Assembly (NCBI RefSeq): GCF_003464085.1
Contig: NZ_QSDR01000023.1
Coordinates: 13,382 to 77,381 of the forward strand
Direction: 5' to 3'
Origin: Clostridium sp. AM58-1XD
GTDB lineage: Bacteria; Bacillota; Clostridia; Lachnospirales; Lachnospiraceae
Length of the DNA stretch: 64,000 nucleotides
The position numbers and the translations under genes were made by a program. The notes under the pieces are model-generated. The model saw only the letters and a list, made by a program, of their open reading frames with translations. It searched no databases and had not been told where the DNA came from. Positions 46,109 through 54,035 of the stretch are shown one piece after another; position 1 is the first letter of the stretch, and each line of letters opens with the position of its first letter.

Positions 46109-46225
46109 AGGGTGTTGTAAAAAAGAATAAAGCATTGCCACTGATACCAGATGTAGTGACTTGGCTGCTGCCTGGAACGCAATCTGGTATCAGTAGCAAT
46201 GCTAATTCGACTTTTACAACGCCCT
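46109..46225 (+). repeat. Dispersed dyad element, copy D
   Basis: 117 nt, 15 nt after the long transaldolase. Outer arms GGGTGTTGTAAAA and TTTTACAACGCCC (changed together relative to copies A and C). Inner stem AGCATTGCCACTGATACCAG and CTGGTATCAGTAGCAATGCT. Ends in T5. Confidence 0.88.
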
Positions 46226-46249
46226 TTTTACTGCGCAAAAAGCAAATGC

Positions 46250-46278
46250 TTGTTCGAATATGCGGGATATGGTATAAT
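46250..46278 (+). promoter_or_regulatory. Promoter of the Gfo/Idh/MocA gene
   Basis: TTGTTC (46250-46255), 17-nt spacer, TATAAT (46273-46278), 80 nt before the start codon. Confidence 0.65.
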
Positions 46279-46298
46279 ATCTATAGTATAGATATTAT
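46274..46298. promoter_or_regulatory. Inverted repeat over the -10 box, candidate operator
   Basis: ATAATATCTAT, spacer AGT, ATAGATATTAT: a perfect 11-bp inverted repeat that overlaps the -10 box at 46273-46278. The binding protein is unknown. Confidence 0.5.
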
Positions 46299-46357
46299 AT
46301 CTGCCAAGCCGATATGGAGTGAATGCAGAGTATAAATAAGGTCAGGAGGACAAAGAT

Positions 46358-47344
46358 ATGGTTCGTATAGCAATTCTGGGCGCAGGAAATATTGCCGGAA
46401 TTATGGCGGAAACATTAAACGGTATGAAAGCGGCAGGAAACGACCGGTTTTTCATGTATGCTGTGGCGGCAAGGGATAAAAAACGTGCGGAAGCCTTTGC
46501 TCACGCGTATGGATTTGAAAAATTCTACGGCTCGTATGAAGAAATGGTACAGGATGACAGGGTGGATCTTGTTTACATCGCAACGCCCCACTCTCATCAC
46601 GCGGACCATATCCGGTTGTGCCTGGAACATGGAAAACACGTGCTCTGTGAAAAGTCATTTACGGTTAATGCGAAACAGGCGAGAGAAGTCCTTCATATGG
46701 CGGAGGAAAAGAAGCTCCTTCTGACAGAGGCCATATGGACGCGGTATATGCCTATGAGAAAAATGATCCGGGAAGAGATCGATTCCGGAATTATAGGCAG
46801 GACCTGTATGCTGACGGCAAATCTGGGATACAGCATTGCAGGAAAAGAGAGGCTGAAGAAGCCGGAGCTGGCAGGAGGGGCGCTGCTGGATGTGGGGGTC
46901 TATCCGTTAAACTTCGCTGTTATGGCTTTTGGAGATGATATTGAAGGGATTGACAGCAGCGTGCAGCTGACAGACCTGGGGGTGGATGCACAGGAAAGTA
47001 TAACCTTCCGTTACCGTGACGGCCGGATGGCGGTTCTCAATGCCACCATGACAGGAATGAGTGACAGAAAGGGAATAATATACGGCGACAAGGGATACAT
47101 GGAAATCGAAAATATCAATAATCCGCAGAAAATTACGGTTTATGGAAGCGACAGGGAGATCGTGAAGGAAATCGCGTGCCCTGAGCAGATTACCGGATAT
47201 GAGTATGAGGTAGAGAGCTGTATAGAGGCTCTGGAAAAAGGATGGATCGAGTGCCCTCAGATGCCTCACGAGGAGACGATCCGGATGATGGAGATGATGG
47301 ATGGGCTGAGAAAATCATGGGGAATCACATATCCCGGAGAATGA
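46358..47344 (+). CDS. Gfo/Idh/MocA-family NAD(P)-dependent oxidoreductase
   Basis: 328 residues. Rossmann motif ILGAGNIAGIMAETL, then YIATPHSHHADHIRLCLEHGKHVLCEKSF, the family signature with the catalytic EK pair, and LTEAIWTRYMP. The C-terminal domain is the GFO_IDH_MocA C fold with GGALLDVGVYPLNFA. Such enzymes oxidise sugars or cyclitols; this subgroup resembles dihydrodiol dehydrogenase-like members. AGGAGGACAAAGAT precedes the ATG. It has its own promoter with a dyad operator, so it is regulated separately from the island. Confidence 0.88.
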   Translation: MVRIAILGAGNIAGIMAETLNGMKAAGNDRFFMYAVAARDKKRAEAFAHAYGFEKFYGSYEEMVQDDRVDLVYIATPHSHHADHIRLCLEHGKHVLCEKSFTVNAKQAREVLHMAEEKKLLLTEAIWTRYMPMRKMIREEIDSGIIGRTCMLTANLGYSIAGKERLKKPELAGGALLDVGVYPLNFAVMAFGDDIEGIDSSVQLTDLGVDAQESITFRYRDGRMAVLNATMTGMSDRKGIIYGDKGYMEIENINNPQKITVYGSDREIVKEIACPEQITGYEYEVESCIEALEKGWIECPQMPHEETIRMMEMMDGLRKSWGITYPGE

Positions 47345-47414
47345 GAGCCGAAATCATTTGAAATTTCGAGCAGAGAAAAAAGACTAAAGATTAGATGACA
47401 GGAGAATGACGGCT

Positions 47415-48554
47415 ATGAAGGACAGAATCAGATATTATCTGACATTATTGGCTCTGACAGCAGCTCTGATCGCAGGAAATACAGGATGCAGCCAGGCGTC
47501 AGGAGGGGCAGCGGCAGATTCTGAAAGCGGAGTACAGGCAAAATCATCAGCAGCAGGAGAAATCGAACCTCTGACAGTGACGTTTATCGACGTGGGGCAG
47601 GGAGATTCGGCGCTTCTGCAGTGCGGCGGCCATAATATGCTGATCGATGCAGGGAAAAATGACAGAGGCATCGAGCTTCAGGATTACCTTCAGAGCAAGG
47701 GGATAAAGAAATTTGATTACCTCATAGGAACTCATCCGGACGAGGACCATATCGGCGGACTAGACGTCATTATTACAAAGTTTCAGGCTGATCACGTTCT
47801 GATGCCAGATAAAAAATCGGACACCAGGACATACGACGATGTGATACAGGCCATCAGGTATAAATCCATTTCTCTGGAACATCCGGAAAGGGGAGACACG
47901 TTTTCACTGGGGGATGCAGAGGTTACGGTTCTCGCTCCGTCGGGAGAAACGTACGACAATACGAATAATTACTCGATTGTGCTGATGGTACGGCATGGAG
48001 ACAACAGGTTTTTGTTTACGGGTGATGCGGAAGAAGAGGCGGAATATGATATGCTGGAGGCTGGAATGGATCTCAAGGCTGATGTGCTCAAAACGGGCCA
48101 TCATGGCAGCCGGTCGTCTTCCGGCCAGGAGTTCCTGGATTCGGTATCGCCGGCAGCGGCCGTAATCAGCTGCGGGGAAAACAACAGCTACGGCCATCCC
48201 CATGCCGAGACGCTGAATAAATTCCGGTCTATGGGAATTAAGGTATATCGTACGGACGAAGAGGGCGCCATAGTGGCAGAAAGCGACGGAACGAATATCT
48301 CTTTCAATGTGCCGCCTTCTGACAGCTGGGTGGCAGGAGAGCCGAAAGGATCGTCGGCAGAAAATAAAAGAGACAGCGGTGCAAAAGGGGAAAAGAAAGA
48401 GACGTATGTGCTCAATACCAAGACGAAAAAATTCCATTACAGCTGGTGTGACAGCACTGCACAGATGAAAGAGGAAAATAAAGACACGAAGACGGCAAAT
48501 CGTTCTTCTTTGATTTCAGAGGGATATGATCCGTGTCAGAAATGCAGGCCGTAG
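47415..48554 (+). CDS. ComEC/Rec2-like metallo-beta-lactamase-fold lipoprotein
   Basis: 379 residues. A lipoprotein signal (MKDRIRYYLTLLALTAALIA, then GNTGC) anchors it outside. Residues about 50-300 are a ComEC-type metallo-hydrolase: VTFIDVGQGDSALLQ, GTHPDEDHIGGL, TGDAEEEAEYDML, LKTGHHGS and SCGENNSYGHPH. The C-terminal 50 residues form a separate Cys-rich unit (FHYSWCDSTAQM, later GYDPCQKCRP) similar to extensions on other extracellular nucleases of this fold. Probably an extracellular DNA or nucleotide hydrolase. ATG 47415 is chosen because GGAG lies 10 nt before it; ATG 47406 sits too close. Confidence 0.85.
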   Translation: MKDRIRYYLTLLALTAALIAGNTGCSQASGGAAADSESGVQAKSSAAGEIEPLTVTFIDVGQGDSALLQCGGHNMLIDAGKNDRGIELQDYLQSKGIKKFDYLIGTHPDEDHIGGLDVIITKFQADHVLMPDKKSDTRTYDDVIQAIRYKSISLEHPERGDTFSLGDAEVTVLAPSGETYDNTNNYSIVLMVRHGDNRFLFTGDAEEEAEYDMLEAGMDLKADVLKTGHHGSRSSSGQEFLDSVSPAAAVISCGENNSYGHPHAETLNKFRSMGIKVYRTDEEGAIVAESDGTNISFNVPPSDSWVAGEPKGSSAENKRDSGAKGEKKETYVLNTKTKKFHYSWCDSTAQMKEENKDTKTANRSSLISEGYDPCQKCRP

Positions 48555-48582
48555 CGCGTAAGGGAAATGGAGGAAGACAGCA

Positions 48583-49164
48583 GTGATAAAAGATAAGAGA
48601 TATATTCTGCCTGCGGCGTTTGTGCTGTGCCTGTACGTAAATGCCGGGCTGCTTCTGGCATCGATGAAACATCCTATGTTTTTTGCAGCAGGAATCGGTA
48701 TCAATATCATTCTTGGTCTGGCAAACTGCGTAATGGCCTTTGTATGGTGCAGGCAGAAAAATGAAGAGTTTCTGATGGATTCCATGATGATTATGAAATA
48801 TGGAATCATGCCCTTTTTTATAGTCTATTTTCTGATTGCGTTCGTACTTGGCCTGGTGATGGTGTTTATCGCAGGACTGATCCCTGCAATGCTGTTTATG
48901 TGGATTGATTACTGCATTCTGTTTGTCGGAACGATGTATGCGGTTTCCTACATGATTGCCATGGTGAGAAGCGGCCGGATGACGGCTCTCGCCGCAGTCT
49001 GGCATGCGCTCCTGCAGTTTGTGTTCGTACTGGATGTGGCTGATACCGTATACCTTACGGCGTGGAAAAGGCGCAGAGGTAGGAAGGCGTTGGCTGTTTC
49101 CATGTCGGTCAGCGCCTTGATTCTGATCTTATTCTTTCTTTCTTCAACTGCCAGACCTGCCTGA
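48583..49164 (+). CDS. Hypothetical integral membrane protein
   Basis: 193 residues with five hydrophobic segments (about 7-27, 32-53, 72-97, 101-123 and 170-188) and an Arg-rich cytoplasmic loop near 163-169 (WKRRRGRK). The start is a GTG with GGAGG 9 nt upstream. No family recognised. It follows the metallo-hydrolase gene by 28 nt and may share its transcript. Its 3' end overlaps the convergent fusion gene by 21 nt. Confidence 0.65.
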   Translation: MIKDKRYILPAAFVLCLYVNAGLLLASMKHPMFFAAGIGINIILGLANCVMAFVWCRQKNEEFLMDSMMIMKYGIMPFFIVYFLIAFVLGLVMVFIAGLIPAMLFMWIDYCILFVGTMYAVSYMIAMVRSGRMTALAAVWHALLQFVFVLDVADTVYLTAWKRRRGRKALAVSMSVSALILILFFLSSTARPA

Positions 49165-50115
49165 TCTGGCCTTCTGGTATTTTTTTAGAAGTCCACAGAT
49201 GTGGCTGTAATCCTGAAGGCTGATCTGATGCTGGAGTCGTTCCTCCTGGATTAATTTATGGACATCTTTTGTAAAGTAGGAAGTAGTAGCTACGATGCTG
49301 CCTGTGTACCGCCCCATGGTCTGGGCGCCGTACAGTTCGCGGATCACAGAAACGCCTACGGGCCTGTTGGGCGCGTACTTTTTGCACTGCACTGCAAAGA
49401 GAAAGGCGCCGATATCAGAATGTGTTGCCAGGAAAATGTCAACGCCGCCGTCGTGAGCTGCCGGTGTGAGGGAAACGTCATAGTTCAGCTTTCTGTATAA
49501 TTCTGCCATGACTTCTTCAAACTGGCGGGGACTGAGCTGGTGAAGAAGGGATGGATTGGCTGCCAGCTCTTTCATCAACCGCTCGTTGACTTCTGAAACA
49601 TCCACCTTGATCTGCGCCATGATCTGTGAGCTGTCGGACGTGATGGTCCTTCCATACTTATCCACAATGCAGCTTTGCGACAGAAGGCTGAAAATATCGG
49701 TTTCATCCGACGATTTTGCTAAATATTTCAGTTTCCGGCGCAGTCTTCTGCGCAGTCTCGGGTCGGAACGGATGAATTCGATCAGCAATGAATAGGAATC
49801 TTCTATAAAGAGGTCCGTAAGTCCGCGATCATCAGCAGGTATATTCTCGATCTGGTCACTTAAGGGCAGGGTGGGAAGTTTAGACATTCTGCGCAGATAA
49901 TCAACAGAACGGTGTTTAGACAGCACCGTGATTAATCCTTTCGTCTGCAGAGAGCCCATAGGAGGATATTTTTCATACATAGTTAGAAATACATTCTGGA
50001 CGATATCATCGGAATTATCCCGTGGAACGCCGCAGCTGACTGCGATTTTTTTGATGAGCTGGCTGTAATGAGAGAACGATTCCGGCGAAAAGAGATCAAC
50101 TGTATTTTCATTCAT
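49144..50115 (-). CDS. Fusion of sigma-70 region-2-like domain with Mrr-type nuclease domain
   Basis: 323 residues. Residues about 15-85 look like sigma-70 region 2: SDDIVQNVFLTMYEKYP (33-51) and LSKHRSVDYLRRM (65-77), comparable to the sigma factor at 7946. Residues 86-190 are charged and helical without a clear region 4. Residues about 194-315 match the Mrr catalytic domain: LSPRQFEEVMAELYRKLNYDV, the PD-(D/E)XK core GGVDIF (D226) and VQCKKY (Q243, K245), then SIVATTSYF. Family knowledge: Mrr domains cut DNA, often methylated. AGGGAGGATTTATT precedes the ATG. Function of the fusion is unknown. Confidence 0.78.
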   Translation of the reverse strand: MNENTVDLFSPESFSHYSQLIKKIAVSCGVPRDNSDDIVQNVFLTMYEKYPPMGSLQTKGLITVLSKHRSVDYLRRMSKLPTLPLSDQIENIPADDRGLTDLFIEDSYSLLIEFIRSDPRLRRRLRRKLKYLAKSSDETDIFSLLSQSCIVDKYGRTITSDSSQIMAQIKVDVSEVNERLMKELAANPSLLHQLSPRQFEEVMAELYRKLNYDVSLTPAAHDGGVDIFLATHSDIGAFLFAVQCKKYAPNRPVGVSVIRELYGAQTMGRYTGSIVATTSYFTKDVHKLIQEERLQHQISLQDYSHICGLLKKYQKARSGRSGS

Positions 50116-50214
50116 AATAAATCCTCCCTGTCTGTATGAAAATCATGAATTTATCTGCAGAATATGATTATCTGATATTAATATAAAGCGTCTCAGGAGA
50201 TTGGTAAATAGAAA

Positions 50215-50571
50215 ATGGAAAAGAAAAATATAAAACAGATGAAGACAAAGCAGGATCTGATTCAATACTGCCTTACCCTCAGAGATGTATATGAGGATTA
50301 TCCGTTCAGGGATCAGGAATGGGCGGTAATCAGGCATAAGAGCAGCAAAAAGGTATTCGCCTGGATTTACAGGAGAAACGGCAGCGTGTGCATTAATGTG
50401 AAGTGTGATCCGGAGTGGGTGGATTTCTGGAGAAAGGCGTTTTCCGGTGTTCAGCCTGGTTATCATTTGAATAAGAAATACTGGAATACGGTTATATTGG
50501 ATGGAAGTGTACCGGATGGAGATATAAAACGGATGATCTCTGAGAGCTATGACCTTACAAAGACGAAATAG
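50215..50571 (+). CDS. MmcQ/YjbR family DNA-binding-like protein
   Basis: 118 residues of the MmcQ/YjbR fold: EDYPFRDQEWAVIRHKSSKK, FAWIYRRNGSVCINVKCDP, GYHLNKKYWNTVILDG and a final helix. The double-wing CyaY-like fold is thought to bind DNA, but the role is unknown. The ribosome site is poorly placed (AGGAG 14 nt before ATG 50215), so a start at ATG 50239 is possible. Divergent from the fusion gene. Confidence 0.8.
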   Translation: MEKKNIKQMKTKQDLIQYCLTLRDVYEDYPFRDQEWAVIRHKSSKKVFAWIYRRNGSVCINVKCDPEWVDFWRKAFSGVQPGYHLNKKYWNTVILDGSVPDGDIKRMISESYDLTKTK

Positions 50572-50742
50572 CTCACATTCCATATATTTCGGGCAGTCTG
50601 TTTACGGTTATTTTACAGAAAAAAGATAACAGGTTTAACGGATAAAAGCTAAAATTATCTGGTATAAATGATATCATTCCGGCATATATTATTATGCTGG
50701 CGAGGGGACAGTCTGACGAATTATGTATGGAGATGACGAATT

Positions 50743-50973
50743 ATGACACAGCTTGAGTTTGTAGCAAAAATAGGGAGTGATTCCCTGAATATTGTAAGGA
50801 TTTATTCCAAGGGACATCTGACGTTGGAAGAAATGGCGGGGATTTTGGGGAAGGACAGGACGGAGCTGATCAGGCAGTATATGGGAAGCGTGATTCCGTT
50901 CTGGAAGCCTGGTGCTGAAAAACAGGGAACGGCCTGCCTGCTGGAAAATTCATTGACTGAAGGAAGAGGATGA
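50743..50973 (+). CDS. Small hypothetical protein, possible helix-turn-helix
   Basis: 76 residues. The central HLTLEEMAGILGKDRTELIRQY could be a helix-turn-helix, so a small DNA-binding protein is possible. No family assigned; GGAG lies about 10 nt before the ATG. It stands 57 nt before the secreted protein gene. Confidence 0.5.
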   Translation: MTQLEFVAKIGSDSLNIVRIYSKGHLTLEEMAGILGKDRTELIRQYMGSVIPFWKPGAEKQGTACLLENSLTEGRG

Positions 50974-51029
50974 ATCTTCATGGATACAACAGGGAGTAGC
51001 AGAAAAAGATTTTACAAAGGAGGATGTGT

Positions 51030-51737
51030 ATGAAAAGAAAACTTTTATTGACAACAGCATGTTCGATGGTCCTGTCAGCTGCGTTATCATTCGCTTCGTT
51101 TGCGGCATGGCAGCAGGACGGACAAGGATGGCGCTGGCAGAATGCCGGCGGAGATTATACGACAGGAAACTGGCAGTGGATTGACGGCAACGGAGATGGA
51201 ACGGCAGAATGCTACTATTTTGATCAGAACGGATATCTGGCGGTCAATACAATTGTCGATGGAAGTGAAGTAAACGACAGCGGGGCATGGACGGTTGACG
51301 GGCAGGTTCAGACGAAAGAGATGAAAAAGGCTTCTGATGATCCGATGGAAGGAATCAGCAGCAGCAGCACCTGGATGATGATTGGGTTTACCGTGAATGA
51401 TCTGGGTGACAGGTATGAAGTGACTGGAAATGTCTACGATGCCCAGGTTTACGGAGATTATTCCAATATGGTGGGTTCAGACGGTGAACCCGAGGACTAT
51501 GCAGAGCTGGATACGGGCATCCGTAAAGCGAATGTGACGATTTATGTACCTAAGGGGATTTCAGTCGGCCTTTGGCCGTCAGGAGAGTTCTGGAATTACA
51601 CGGCTTCAGAGGCGGGGAGTGTATCGGATTTGCTGTATGGCAATGCGAGTCGCCCGTGGGGCATGATTTTTACATTTGAGCTGGACGGCAATACGGTTTC
51701 GGAAATCTGCGATTGTTATCTGAACTATGTGAGCTGA
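51030..51737 (+). CDS. Secreted protein with cell-wall-binding-type repeats
   Basis: 235 residues. Signal peptide MKRKLLLTTACSMVLSAALS ending near SFAAW. Residues about 27-85 contain Trp/Gly-rich repeats (WQQDGQGWRWQNAGGDYTTG, then NWQWIDGNGDGTAECYYFDQ) resembling choline/cell-wall-binding repeats of clostridial surface proteins. The C-terminal 130 residues form an unassigned beta-rich domain. ATG 51030 has AGGAGG 6 nt upstream. Likely held on the cell surface. Confidence 0.78.
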   Translation: MKRKLLLTTACSMVLSAALSFASFAAWQQDGQGWRWQNAGGDYTTGNWQWIDGNGDGTAECYYFDQNGYLAVNTIVDGSEVNDSGAWTVDGQVQTKEMKKASDDPMEGISSSSTWMMIGFTVNDLGDRYEVTGNVYDAQVYGDYSNMVGSDGEPEDYAELDTGIRKANVTIYVPKGISVGLWPSGEFWNYTASEAGSVSDLLYGNASRPWGMIFTFELDGNTVSEICDCYLNYVS

Positions 51738-51782
51738 CAGACAATCATACGATTCATAGATAGAAGGAAAGAACCATGTAAA

Positions 51783-51825
51783 AAAGAGAGGGTGCTGCGA
51801 AATTTACTTTTGCAACACCCTCTTT
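51783..51825 (+). repeat. Minimal dyad element, copy E, also terminator
   Basis: Only the outer stem of the family remains: AGAGGGTGCTGCGAAA pairs with TTTTGCAACACCCTCT around a 5-nt loop, followed by TTAAT. It is 46 nt after the secreted protein gene and lacks the inner stem and conserved loop. Confidence 0.75.
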
Positions 51826-51863
51826 AATACATGTTATTAAGAAATAAACTGAAAAATGGGGCC

Positions 51864-52580
51864 TCATATCGTCTGAAAATTGATATTGGCCTTCTTGGCC
51901 TGACTGCATAAATCGCGGACGTTCAGCTTATATTTTTTACCGTCTTTAATAAAATGTGTCCCGCATTGCCGGAACTCAAAAGGGACATTGCGTTCCACAC
52001 ACTGCCTGCGGATATTCAGTACCCAATCATAATCAAGAGGACGAGCATTTTGATCGGATTCGCCGCCGACTACAACCAGTTCAATTTTATCTAAATATGG
52101 CTCAAGATTTATGGATTCTATCAAAGGTTGGCAGATTATATTTTTGTGCTTAACGGGCAGTTCATTAAAGATCGATAATCTGTAATCCGCCCGGTCCTGA
52201 TTTTCGACCGTGCACCCTATCGTAACATTTTCATATCCATAGTTCCAGTCGTCAGGAATACATTCCATAAAACGTTCAATTCGTTTCGTCAGAAAAATGA
52301 AATGCAGGTCAGAACGCTCCCGTATCATCTGCCAGCATTCGCTGCGCCACAAATCAGCTTCTTCAATTAGAAAGTCAGTAGAAAAGCAAAGATAAACTGT
52401 CTGTCCCGATTTCATCTTATATTCACCCGATTTATTCTTTGCGACGGGGGCATAAAAGTGATCGGTTTTATTAATTTTATTCGTATCAATTCCTCTTTTA
52501 AAATCACCTTTATGAATATAACAGAACTTGCAGCCGTCGCTGTGTCTGCGGCATCCACGCCACGGGTTCCACATAGCCAT
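51864..52580 (-). CDS. DUF5131 (phage Gp37-like) family protein
   Basis: 238 residues. The N-terminus MAMWNPWRGCRRHSDGCKFC YIHKGDF has a CxxxxxxGCxxCY cluster as in DUF5131, and TVYLCFSTDFLIEEADLWR, FLTKRIERF and VVVGGESDQNARPL are the other family blocks. The family resembles radical-SAM-type proteins and is common in phages and mobile regions; activity unknown. GAGGTAGCGAT precedes the ATG. It stands alone, leftward. 52581-52859 (279 bp) beyond its start shows no gene I can support. Confidence 0.82.
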   Translation of the reverse strand: MAMWNPWRGCRRHSDGCKFCYIHKGDFKRGIDTNKINKTDHFYAPVAKNKSGEYKMKSGQTVYLCFSTDFLIEEADLWRSECWQMIRERSDLHFIFLTKRIERFMECIPDDWNYGYENVTIGCTVENQDRADYRLSIFNELPVKHKNIICQPLIESINLEPYLDKIELVVVGGESDQNARPLDYDWVLNIRRQCVERNVPFEFRQCGTHFIKDGKKYKLNVRDLCSQAKKANINFQTI

Positions 52581-52859
52581 ATCGCTACCTCACTTCTCCT
52601 ACGTTTGCTTTCACTTATCTATTATATACAAATACCCGAATAATGCAAAACTATTTTTCCGGCAGGACCAGCAGCACTGTCCATAACATGCATTGCAGCG
52701 GCTGCAATAATAATTGTTGTTGTCACCCATCATAACTTCAACACGCCTTATTCTCAATGGATCATTTATGAGTATATACTCATCCGCTATTATTGTATGG
52801 GTGGGACAAGAAATAGTGCCTTCAGAGGACGATGCTCAGAGACGGCGAAGGATGTTCCG

Positions 52860-54022
52860 TCAACCAGACTGCACATCAGAGAACACCTTTCTGTAATGGG
52901 ATGGACTTGTTCCTGTGAGATCCTTAAATGCCCTGTTAAAGTGGGCAATATCCTGATATCCGACAGACTGCGCGATCTGACTTATTTTACATGAGGAATG
53001 AATTAAGAGCTCTTTGGCTTTTTCAATACGGACGTTCCTGAGACAGTCACGAAAGGTGGTTCCCGTCTGGATTCTGAACAGACGGCTGAAATAGTTTGGA
53101 TGAAGATGAAACTGGCCTGCGACGTCTTCCAGGAGCAGCTCCGATTGGTAATTGTTGTTTATATAAGCACCGCTTTGTTTACAATATGGTTTTCGTTTGC
53201 TTCACATAGAGCCTGCAGCTTTTCCGTGTATTCACCTATAATCCGGATAAAGTGAACTTGAAGCTGGGACAAGGTAGGCATGTTCTTTATACAACTTAAA
53301 ACGTCCAGATCAGTCAGCTTGTAATCTGATATGATTTTTATCATACTGGAATTCCGGCGCATTAAATTGTAAATGAACTGGCTTAAAATATCTCTGATAT
53401 CCTCCTGCGCAATCAGGTCAGGATGAAGGTGGGTAAAAAACTGATTCAAGGTATAAATCGTATGTTCGCGATCGGAATTAATCATATAGATCTGAGCCTT
53501 TTCCAGGAAATCATTCAAGGTGTTGATTGTTATAAATGGATTTTTGGCTGCGGGAATATCATAAAATTCAGGCTGGGACGAACTGGATTCCAATAACGAG
53601 GCAGGAAAGTTTTCTGCATTCAGCCCATCTGCAGAGACAGGAGGGATGGACTGCATGGAAGACAGGAGTTCGTCCAGGGTCTTTGTCAGCAGGGAGAAGT
53701 TAACCGGCTTGAGAAGATAGTCACAGGCGCCTGATTTCAGAGCGGTCCGGATGAGCGGATAATCATCATATCCGCTTAAAATAATCGTACTGCATCCATA
53801 TCCGGCCTGTTTTAAGAGTTCAATCAGCCGTATTCCGTCCAGCATGGGCATTTTTATGTCGGAGAGGAGAATGTGAACAGGCGTTTTTTTCATGATATTA
53901 AGTGCCTGAATTCCATGTTCGGCCGTATGAATATGGAATGTATCGGGGAAGTTTTCAGAAATAAACCGGGAAAGTCCTTCCAGAATCGTTATATCGTCGT
54001 CGGCAATCAGCAGATGTATCAT
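52860..54022 (-). CDS. Response regulator with AraC-type output domain (YesN-like), frameshifted near 53165
   Basis: About 387 residues if one base is restored. Receiver domain 1-120 with phospho-acceptor D55 (LLSDIKMPMLDG) and acidic DDD at 8-10. A helical linker follows. At about 53165 the frame slips (CTTTATA read as CTTATA), after which YINNNYQSELLLEDVAGQF and HPNYFSRLFRIQTGTTF lead into the AraC double helix-turn-helix with QSVGYQDIAHFNRAFKDLTG, stop at 52860. It should activate the adjacent sugar importer operon when phosphorylated by the kinase encoded 14 nt upstream. Confidence 0.87.
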
Positions 54023-54035
54023 AAAAGAGTCCTCC

